Shown here: piece after piece, positions 57,504-64,000 of the stretch | Layout: each line of letters opens with the position of its first letter | Position numbering within the stretch: the stretch's first letter is position 1 | DNA from: AC-32 sp963728765 | Lineage (GTDB): Bacteria > Actinomycetota > Thermoleophilia > Gaiellales > Gaiellaceae | DNA length: 64,000 bases | Direction: 5' to 3' | Assembly: GCA_963728765.1 (NCBI GenBank) | Contig: CAVSKX010000001.1 | Location: 124,001-188,000 of the forward strand | Position numbers and translations under genes: made by a program | The notes under the pieces: model-generated | Told to the model about the DNA's origin: nothing | The model's input: the letters and a program-made list of their open reading frames with translations, nothing else | Database searches by the model: none

Positions 57504-57965
57504 ATGAAGCTTTCAGTCCTCATCTCGAGCGCCGTCGCGGTCATGATCGCCGCGGTCGCCATGTCCTCGTCGGCGTTCGGCAGCTCGGGCGTTCGGAACG
57601 TGCCCGGCTTCCGCTCGCCGTCGGGGAACATCCACTGCTCCTACAACCCGAAGGCGTTCGCGCCCATCGGCACCACGCGCTTGCTGACCTGTGGTCTCCG
57701 CCACGCCGACTATGCGATGCGGCTACAGCGTCGCTGCCTCGCCGGCGACTGGCACGGCTTCGGGCTCCGCACGAACACGAAGTCGACGCTCTTCTGCTCC
57801 GGCAACCCCGATCCGTTCACCCACCCCGTCTACACGACCCTCGGCTACGGCAAGAGCTGGACGCGCGGGCGGTTCACCTGCACCTCCCGCATCACCGGCG
57901 TCACCTGCCGCAACGCGGGTGGTCACGGCCTCTTCATCTCCCGCCAGTCCTACCGCACCTGGTAG
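57504..57965 (+). CDS. DUF6636-like secreted protein
   Basis: 153 residues from ATG 57504 (CAGGAGG upstream) with a signal peptide (LISSAVAVMIAAVAMSSSAF). The motif GFRSPSGNIHCSYNPKAFAP, several paired cysteines and the ending RFTCTSRITGVTCRNAGGHG, LFISRQSY match DUF6636. Secreted, probably disulfide-rich; function unknown. Convergent with the histidine kinase gene. Confidence 0.8.
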   Translation: MKLSVLISSAVAVMIAAVAMSSSAFGSSGVRNVPGFRSPSGNIHCSYNPKAFAPIGTTRLLTCGLRHADYAMRLQRRCLAGDWHGFGLRTNTKSTLFCSGNPDPFTHPVYTTLGYGKSWTRGRFTCTSRITGVTCRNAGGHGLFISRQSYRTW

Positions 57966-57979
57966 CGGCCACCGCCCCC

Positions 57980-59374
57980 TCAGAGAGCGCCCTTCGGGGC
58001 GCTCTCGCGCGGTTCTGCCGCAGGTAGCCGCAGCGTGAAGCGGCTGCCCGCGCCGAGCTCGCTCTGGACCTGGATCTCGCCCCCGAGCAGCCGCGCGTTC
58101 TCCTGCGCGATCGCGAGCCCGAGCCCGGTGCCGCTGCCGCTGCGGGACGCGTCCGCCTTGTAGAAGCGCTCGAACAGGTGCGGCAGGTGTTCGGGCGGAA
58201 TCCCCGGGCCGTCGTCGGCGACTTCGATCCCGTCACCCGTGATCCGCACGGTGACCGCTGAGCCTCCGTGCTCGAACGCGTTGTCGACGAGGTTCGCCAC
58301 GATGCGCTCCAGGCGGCGCGGGTCGGTCGTCATCGAGAAGCCGTTGCCCTCGACCGCCACCCGCCCGTCCCACCCGCGCGCCCGCACCGTCGCGGCGACC
58401 AGCGCAGCGACGTCGATCTTCTCTGCGTGCACGCTCTCCGCGCCCTGATCGAAGCGCGAGATCTCCATCAGCTCCTCGACCAGGCGACGCAGGCGGCCGA
58501 CGTCGGCGATCAGGAGCTCCGCCGGCCGCCGCGACTCCGGCGGCATCCGTTCGAGGTGCTCGGCCAGGAGAGAGGCCTCGCCCACGAGAGCCGTCAGCGG
58601 CGTCCGCAGCTCGTGCGCCACGTCCGAGGTGAAGCGCCGCTCCCGCGCCTGCGCGGCCGAGAGCGCCGCGATCTTGGCCTCGAGCGCCGCGGCCATCTCG
58701 TTGAACGCCTGCGCCCAGGCACCGAACTCGTCCTGCCCCTCGACCGGCAACCGCGTCTCGAGCAGGCCCTCCGCGAGCGAGTGCGCCGCCTCGCTCGCCC
58801 GAGCGACCGGTCGGAGCGTGCCCCGCGCCAGCAGGATCCCCGCGCCCGCGGCGAGAAGGACGAGGATGCCGACCCCGCCGAGCAGGATGTTCCGCAGCTG
58901 CGCCAGCTCGTGCCAGAGGTCGTCCTCGGAGAAGAAGAAGTAGACGTGCGTCCCGTTCGGCGCGGGTGCGCCGGTGACCACGTACCGCTTGCCGCCGACC
59001 GTCGCGCGCTGGTAGCCGAGGTCGCCGCGGGCCACCACGTCTCGGAGCCCGTTCGGCACGGACTGAAGCGTGACCTGCGGGCCCGAGAGGTAGACCCGGC
59101 CGCTTCGGGTTACCACGGCCTCGAAACCGCCGCGGCTGCGGTACGCGTCCACGAGCTCGTCGGGCTGCGATGCCCGGAGCGCCCGCGCCACGCCGAGGTT
59201 CCGACGCGTCTGGGTGACACTCGAGTCGACGGAGTCGGCCAGCAGGTTGTGCCGCACGACGAAGTACGTCCCCGTGCCGAGCGCCGCCGCGGAGAGCCCG
59301 ACCGCGAGCGCGAACGTGATCGTCAGCCGACGGCGGAACCCTCCGGCCGCGATCCCCTGCCGGCGGCGCATCAC
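57980..59374 (-). CDS. Sensor histidine kinase (MtrB-like)
   Basis: 464 residues; GTG 59374 and ATG 59371 are adjacent start options, overlapping the regulator stop. Two helices (about 15-37 and 165-190) bracket an extracytoplasmic sensor, then HAMP (GTLRPVARASEAAHSLAEG), dimerisation box SDVAHELRTPLTALVGEA, N-box ANLVDNAFEHG, DDGPGIPPEHLPHLFERFYK and GTGLGLAIAQENARLLGG. Orthodox class I kinase. Partner is the response regulator just upstream. Confidence 0.94.
   Translation of the reverse strand: MMRRRQGIAAGGFRRRLTITFALAVGLSAAALGTGTYFVVRHNLLADSVDSSVTQTRRNLGVARALRASQPDELVDAYRSRGGFEAVVTRSGRVYLSGPQVTLQSVPNGLRDVVARGDLGYQRATVGGKRYVVTGAPAPNGTHVYFFFSEDDLWHELAQLRNILLGGVGILVLLAAGAGILLARGTLRPVARASEAAHSLAEGLLETRLPVEGQDEFGAWAQAFNEMAAALEAKIAALSAAQARERRFTSDVAHELRTPLTALVGEASLLAEHLERMPPESRRPAELLIADVGRLRRLVEELMEISRFDQGAESVHAEKIDVAALVAATVRARGWDGRVAVEGNGFSMTTDPRRLERIVANLVDNAFEHGGSAVTVRITGDGIEVADDGPGIPPEHLPHLFERFYKADASRSGSGTGLGLAIAQENARLLGGEIQVQSELGAGSRFTLRLPAAEPRESAPKGAL
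57983..58006. terminator. UUCG-loop hairpin at the histidine kinase 3' end
   Basis: GAGAGCGCCC (57983-57992) and GGGCGCTCTC (57997-58006) with loop TTCG. It lies in the last codons of the kinase gene and just past the DUF6636 stop, so it can end both convergent transcripts. Confidence 0.7.
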
Positions 59375-60051
59375 GCTCCGCCGAAGCGGTAGCCGACCCC
59401 GCGCACCGTCTTGATCAGCTGCGGCTGCTTCGGGTCGTCCTCGACCTTCGCCCGCAGCCGCTGGATCGCGGCGTCGACGAGCCGGGAGTCGCCGAGGTAG
59501 TCGTAGTTCCAGACGAGCTCCAGCAGCAGCTCGCGCGTGAAGACCTGCTTCGGCCGGCGAGCGAGCTCGTGCAGGAGCCGGAACTCGGTCGCGGTCAGGC
59601 TCAGCTCATCGCCGCGCTTGCGCACGGTGAAGCCGCCGGGGTCGATCTCCAGTCCGCCGATGCTGATCGTCCCGTCGCCCTCGGGCGGCGACGCCCGCCG
59701 CAGCACCGCCTTCACGCGTGCGACGAGCTCGGGGAGCTCGAACGGCTTCGTGATGTAGTCGTCCGCGCCGAGCTCGAGCCCGACGACGATGTCGTGCAGC
59801 TCGCTGCGCGCCGTCAGCATCACGATCGGGGCGCCGCTCTCACGGCGAATCTCGCGGCAGACCTCGAAGCCGTCGAGCGACGGCAGCATCACGTCGAGCA
59901 CGACGAGGTCGACGCCGCCCTCGCGGAAGCGCGCGAGTCCCTCCCGCCCGTCGCCGATCGCGGTCACCTTCAGGCCGGCCTGCTCGAGGCCGAGCGTCGC
60001 GACCTCACGGATGGAGGCGTCGTCTTCAACGAGCAGCACGTGCTCGTCCAC
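59371..60051 (-). CDS. OmpR/PhoB-family response regulator (MtrA-like)
   Basis: 226 residues. Receiver domain with acidic pocket LLVEDD, phospho-acceptor Asp53 (VVLDVMLPSLDG) and the conserved Lys in YITKPFE; DNA-binding winged helix with LSLTATEFRLLHELARRPKQ, VFTRELLLELVWNYDYLGDS and TVRGVGYRFG. It should bind 11-bp-spaced direct repeats such as those at 54557 and 57362. Overlaps the kinase gene by 4 bases. Confidence 0.94.
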   Translation of the reverse strand: MDEHVLLVEDDASIREVATLGLEQAGLKVTAIGDGREGLARFREGGVDLVVLDVMLPSLDGFEVCREIRRESGAPIVMLTARSELHDIVVGLELGADDYITKPFELPELVARVKAVLRRASPPEGDGTISIGGLEIDPGGFTVRKRGDELSLTATEFRLLHELARRPKQVFTRELLLELVWNYDYLGDSRLVDAAIQRLRAKVEDDPKQPQLIKTVRGVGYRFGGA

Positions 60052-60073
60052 CTCTCAAATGTACGCAGGTGCG

Positions 60074-60607
60074 CTAGACGGGCCAAGTGGCGCGGACGCG
60101 CCGGAAGTTGCGAGGCCACTCGCGGTAGGCCTCGCGCGGGTCGCTCGTCTCCTCCGGTGCCGCCACCCCGTGCTTCTGTGCGAGCTCGGTCACAGGGTAG
60201 TTCAGCGTCTTGTCCGGCCCGCGAGCGCCGACCATGAGGATCGCGCACGGCCCGTCGCCGGCGCCGATGCAGATGTGGCGCGTCCCGGGCGCGAAGTGAA
60301 CGAAGTCCCAGGCCTTCAGGCGCCGCTCCTCCTCCTCGACGAGCAGCAGGCACTCACCGGAGAGCACGAAGAAGTCCTCCTGCACGCTCTCCGAGTGATA
60401 GAGGCCGTTCACCTGCCCGGGGTGGAGGACGTGGACGCCGATCCCGTACTGCCGGAACTCCCCCTCCGGGTTGCCGAAGTCCATCCACTCGCCGCCCTTG
60501 TCGTCGCGCATCCAGGCCATGTCGGCGGCGTTCAGGACGAACCAGCCGGGCGAAGAGACGACCGCGCCCTCGTCGGTCTGCTCGATCTTCGCTTCGTCTG
60601 CTGCCAT
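60074..60607 (-). CDS. Cupin-domain protein
   Basis: 177 residues from ATG 60607. A complete single cupin barrel: motif 1 HPGQVNGLYHSESVQEDFFV with the metal ligands and motif 2 VHFAPGTRHICIGAGDG. The trailing 40 residues (LAQKHGVAAPEETSDPREAY) form a tail. Enzyme or sugar-binding role unknown. It is 22 bases upstream of the response regulator on the same strand, so co-transcription is likely. Confidence 0.87.
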   Translation of the reverse strand: MAADEAKIEQTDEGAVVSSPGWFVLNAADMAWMRDDKGGEWMDFGNPEGEFRQYGIGVHVLHPGQVNGLYHSESVQEDFFVLSGECLLLVEEEERRLKAWDFVHFAPGTRHICIGAGDGPCAILMVGARGPDKTLNYPVTELAQKHGVAAPEETSDPREAYREWPRNFRRVRATWPV

Positions 60608-60663
60608 GGCGGACGAGGCTAGCGGAGCCGGGGACGCGGCGCGCCCCCGGCTCCAACCAGCGG

Positions 60664-63600
60664 TTACTTGAAGCTGAACCCTGCCGTGTGGAGCGTGCCG
60701 TCCACCAGCAGGATCTGGAACTGCCGGCACGTTCCGGCCCAGCTTCCCGACGTCTTCCAGACGTACTTGTACTGGCCGTCCTGGAAGGTCAGGCCCTCGT
60801 CCGAGCTCGTCGGCGAAGGCGAGCCGATCGGCGCGCCGGTGACGCAGTTGATCTGGACGGACGCCGGGTAGCCGTCCTCCAGGATCGCGAGCCCGCGGTC
60901 GCCGCCGAGGCTGAACTTCACCGGTACGGCGCTGCCGGCCTTGGCGGAGTTCAACCCGGGCCCGATCGGCGGGAAGAAGCCCGTGAACGGCCACGTGATC
61001 GCGAAGTCGGCGTTCGAGACGTCGAAGAAGACGTTGTCGACCGCCTCGATCTTCACGCGCGCGTGGGTCGTCCCGACCATCGGGAGCACGACCGAGGCCG
61101 AGCCCGTGTTCGGCGTCGAGTCGGCGAGCACGTACGGGTACGTGTGGCCACTGTCGACCGAGAGGCTGATCTTCACGTTGGTCGCGCTGACCGGAGCGAC
61201 GTCGGTGTTCGCGACGTTCCACGTCACCGTCTGGGTCGAGTCACCCGGGAGCGACACGGCCGTGTTCGGCGAGGTGACGAGGAACGGCCCGGCGGTGTTC
61301 GCGAGCAGCAGCGTCGTGTCCGCGAAGTTGCTCCCGCCGCGGCCGTCACGCGCCGTGAAGCGCATGTGCAGGGCCAGCGGGTCGGCGTTCACGCCCGCTA
61401 CGCCGACGTAGTCGTTCGTCGGCAGGAACTCCATGTAGCACTCGGTGGTCGCCTGCGAGACGGGCGGGGCGATCGGCCCCTGCGAGCACGAGCCGGTGTC
61501 GGCGTTCGTGTTGTCGTCCAGGATCTGCTGCAGATCCGGGAACACCCGCGTCGGGTCGTTCGTGAGGTGGTTCTCGCCCGGCGAGTCGTAGAGGAGCGAG
61601 TCTGCGTCGCTGATCTGTCCCGAGAACGGGAACATCGCGAACAGCGGCCCGTTCGTCTTCGTGTTGCTCATCAGCGCCGTTCCCGCCCCGTTCGGCGAGG
61701 CGCCACGGTCGTTCTGCTCCCACGAGTACGTGAGCTGGTCGCCGTCCGCGTCCGTTGCGCTGCCCGTGAGGGCGAACGGCGTCCGCAGCGGGATCGTGTA
61801 CTGCGCAGGAGCCGAGACGCTCGGCATCGAGTTCCCGGTCGGCGTCGTCGTGCCCTGGTTGTCCACCGCGCCGCCCTTGTCGGTCTCGCCGACGAAGCCG
61901 GAGGCCCCCGTGGTGAAGTCGCCGACCTGGAGCAGCGTCGGCAGATTCGTCAGCGCCAGCGACCCGGTGAATGTCACCTGGAAGCCGGTGTTGTTCAAGC
62001 CGCTGATGTTGCCGCCGCCGAACGGGTTGAGGGTGAACGTCGCGCCGGCGGGCAGGATCGACTGGAGAGCCGCCGTCAGCCCGGCCTGCGTGTAGTTCGT
62101 TCCGTTGACGATCGGGGCGGAGGTGGCGCCCTCGTACGAGAGCGTGAACGAGTCGAACGCGCCGCCGTGGTTCGTCTCCTCGACCGAGGCGAAGCAGCCG
62201 CCGCAACTGAGGTTGACGAGCTCGGCGTTCGCCACGTCCGCGCCGCCCGACGCGCCGCCGTACGTCATCGTGAAGCCGGTCGACGCCAGACCGGTCACCG
62301 TGATCGTGCCGGCGAAGCCGGCGATGGCGTTGATCGCGTTCTGGACGTTCGTCGCCGTGTACGCCTGGCTCGTGCCGCCGATCACGGCGGAGTCGTTGCC
62401 GCCGATGCGGACCTGGAACGGCGAGCTGTACGTGACCGTGCCGCCCCCTGCGGTCGGCAGTCCGGCAGTTGGGTTCGTGTAGGTGAACGAGCGGGCGCTC
62501 GGCACCGAGTCGACGCTGAACGTGCCGTTGTAGCCGGCATCGCCCGCGCCGGTGATCACGACGACGTCGCCGACCGAGCGGTTGTGCGCCGCGGCGGTTC
62601 GGACGGTGACGGTGTTCCCGACCTCGGTCAGGCCGGGCGCATTGAGCGTGATCGTCCCGCCGCCGGTCCTCGCGAGGCCGGTCGCCGGGTTGGTGTAGGT
62701 GAACGACCGCGTCGTCGGGACGGTGTCGACCGTCCAGGTGCCGTTGTAGCCGGCGACGGGCACGCCCGAGATCGTCACGACGTCACCGGGCTGCAGCCTG
62801 TGCACCGACCCGGCCGCGCCGGTCGAGATCGTGACCGTGTTGCCGTCCTCGGTCGCACCGCCGAGCTGTGTCGCACTCGGCGCTGCGCCGATCGTCACCG
62901 TCAACGGCTGGATCGTGGAGGCCTGCTGGTAGCCCGGGCCGAACGTGACCTGCTGGACCTCGTTGCCGCCGCCGAAATGCCGCAGCGACGCGGTCTGTAC
63001 CTCGTTGATCGCAGCCTGGTTCGACGAGGTGTAGGTGGTGATCTCCTGCTGGCTGCGCTCCGAGAAGTACGGGTCGCTGTGGCGCTGCAGGTCGTCCGTG
63101 AGGCAGATGCCCGCGTACGCCATGATCGAGGAGCCGCTGCCCGGCTCGACCGAGTTCGGTGCGTTGCGGTTCCCGCCCGAGCAGTTCAGCTGATTGCCGT
63201 TGAACGGGTGGTTGCCGCTGAACTGGTGTCCCATCTCGTGGGCCACGTAGTCGATCGCGTAGAAGTCACCCACCGGCGTCGGGATGCCCGTACAGCCTCC
63301 GGCCTTGTTGGAGCGGCCGACGACGCCGAGGTTCGCCACGCCGCCGCCGGGCTGGCCGAGGGCGAGGTGGCCGATGTCGTAGTTCGAGGCGCCGATGATC
63401 TGACCGATCACGAAGCGCGCCCGGCTGGTGCTCGAGCAGCCCGTGACCTGGGCCTGCGTGAAGCACGCCGCGGCGCCGCAGGGGCCGTTCGGCGCGGTCG
63501 CGGCGTCCCATGTGTTGAGGTTGAGGAGGTCGTTGTTCGGGATCAGCTGCATGCGGACCGCGAGGTCCTCCTCGTAGACCTGGTCGACGCGGTTCATCAG

Positions 63601-64000
63601 CGCGACCTTCGCGGCTGTCACCGCGGCCGGCCCGCCGACATAATTCGAGTAGCCCGGGTCGGTGATCAGCGCGAGCCGGTAGTTGCGCAGCATCGCGCCC
63701 GTCGGCGGGTTCGGCTCGGGAGCCTCAGCCGCCGCAGCTCCCTCACCCTCGCCGTCCTTGAGCTCGTGCTCGACGAACGGGAACGGCTCCTTCAGCTGCT
63801 GCCCGTGGTAGCTGACGTAGAGGTTCGGGCTGGAGCGGAAGAACGGGTCGATGTACCAGCCGCCGTTCGGCGAGCGCACCGAAGCGTGGAAGCCGAAGGG
63901 GCTGATGTCGGCGTGGATCGTCGCCGCGGAGTCGTCGATCCCGCGGCCGCTATAGGTGCGGATCCCCGGGTGCCTGCGCTGGAGGCCGGGCGACATGATC
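60664..64000 (-). CDS. Large secreted reprolysin-like metalloprotease, 5' end outside the window
   Basis: Open to the window edge; the signal peptide and true start are missing. Counting from the first Met in the window (63996): propeptide-like region to about 100, a zincin domain with HEMGHQFSGNH (253-263) and the Met-turn SSIMAYAGIC, an insert with two tandem 67-residue repeats (about 383-523), more beta modules, a cadherin/PKD-like part, and a C-terminal PxKF-type domain (GSAVPVKFSLGGDRGLAILE). M12B-like secreted protease. Terminal domains suggest cell-surface attachment. Confidence 0.88.
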   Translation of the reverse strand, partial: IMSPGLQRRHPGIRTYSGRGIDDSAATIHADISPFGFHASVRSPNGGWYIDPFFRSSPNLYVSYHGQQLKEPFPFVEHELKDGEGEGAAAAEAPEPNPPTGAMLRNYRLALITDPGYSNYVGGPAAVTAAKVALMNRVDQVYEEDLAVRMQLIPNNDLLNLNTWDAATAPNGPCGAAACFTQAQVTGCSSTSRARFVIGQIIGASNYDIGHLALGQPGGGVANLGVVGRSNKAGGCTGIPTPVGDFYAIDYVAHEMGHQFSGNHPFNGNQLNCSGGNRNAPNSVEPGSGSSIMAYAGICLTDDLQRHSDPYFSERSQQEITTYTSSNQAAINEVQTASLRHFGGGNEVQQVTFGPGYQQASTIQPLTVTIGAAPSATQLGGATEDGNTVTISTGAAGSVHRLQPGDVVTISGVPVAGYNGTWTVDTVPTTRSFTYTNPATGLARTGGGTITLNAPGLTEVGNTVTVRTAAAHNRSVGDVVVITGAGDAGYNGTFSVDSVPSARSFTYTNPTAGLPTAGGGTVTYSSPFQVRIGGNDSAVIGGTSQAYTATNVQNAINAIAGFAGTITVTGLASTGFTMTYGGASGGADVANAELVNLSCGGCFASVEETNHGGAFDSFTLSYEGATSAPIVNGTNYTQAGLTAALQSILPAGATFTLNPFGGGNISGLNNTGFQVTFTGSLALTNLPTLLQVGDFTTGASGFVGETDKGGAVDNQGTTTPTGNSMPSVSAPAQYTIPLRTPFALTGSATDADGDQLTYSWEQNDRGASPNGAGTALMSNTKTNGPLFAMFPFSGQISDADSLLYDSPGENHLTNDPTRVFPDLQQILDDNTNADTGSCSQGPIAPPVSQATTECYMEFLPTNDYVGVAGVNADPLALHMRFTARDGRGGSNFADTTLLLANTAGPFLVTSPNTAVSLPGDSTQTVTWNVANTDVAPVSATNVKISLSVDSGHTYPYVLADSTPNTGSASVVLPMVGTTHARVKIEAVDNVFFDVSNADFAITWPFTGFFPPIGPGLNSAKAGSAVPVKFSLGGDRGLAILEDGYPASVQINCVTGAPIGSPSPTSSDEGLTFQDGQYKYVWKTSGSWAGTCRQFQILLVDGTLHTAGFSFK

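Noticed and set aside
1..64000. CRISPR arrays, rRNA genes, intact insertion sequences
   Set aside because: No regularly spaced repeats, rRNA-like segments or transposase genes were found on either strand.

Overview
The window is high-GC DNA with very dense coding, many GTG/TTG starts, 4-bp start/stop overlaps, SARP/BTAD, LuxR and ECF regulators, secreted Kelch/NHL/TolB propellers, DUF6636 and a complete GlgE alpha-glucan pathway. This points to an actinobacterium, most likely a deep-branching soil lineage of the Thermoleophilia type (Gaiellales/Solirubrobacterales). The taxonomy is inferred from gene content, since no rRNA or other phylogenetic marker is present. Several genes carry frameshifts or in-frame internal deletions, which fits either decay or a draft/metagenomic assembly.

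Layout. 0-2.5 kb: arsenic resistance (DUF2180 - arsR - acr3, then a broken aquaporin), ending at a 3' tRNA-Asp fragment that looks like an integration site. 2.5-14.6 kb: accessory region around a SARP regulator (6657-8492). It holds FMN-reductase/YceI remnants, a secreted 443-aa protein, two Lipoprotein_15 proteins, an ABM-VOC-GNAT operon with 4-bp overlaps, an ECF sigma factor with a frameshifted anti-sigma gene, and a cupin lacking its core. Two near-identical 11-bp-periodic heptad operators lie here. 14.6-21.5 kb: MBL-fold protein, DrrAB-like exporter, HtpX, methyltransferase, a frameshifted LuxR regulator and small stress/unknown proteins. 21.5-27.1 kb: iron module with Ftr1 permease, Tat-exported multicopper oxidase, a ZIP transporter with an extra ectodomain, and a DtxR/IdeR regulator; two matching DtxR-like boxes sit on apparently leaderless promoters. 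27.1-37.8 kb: MarR regulator with a divergent palindromic operator, propeller proteins, a metallophosphoesterase, two ABC-2 exporters flanking a ROK glucokinase, and two tandem paralogous glycoside hydrolases sharing a promoter motif.

37.8-50.3 kb: alpha-glucan metabolism: glgX, then glgE - treS - mak - glgB in one direction and malQ divergent. TreS makes maltose from trehalose, Mak phosphorylates it, GlgE polymerises maltose 1-phosphate and GlgB branches the product; GlgX and MalQ debranch and remodel. The treS leader has two copies of a palindrome and a 13-bp hairpin that contains its own ribosome-binding site and start codon. 50.3-64 kb: a 142-bp MITE-like element, Na+/H+ antiporter, YcaQ-like DNA glycosylase, then a GerMN lipoprotein, propellers, a DUF6636 protein and an MtrA/MtrB-like two-component system, with 11-bp-periodic GTAAC repeats upstream of two of these genes. 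The window ends inside a large secreted metalloprotease whose 5' end lies outside.
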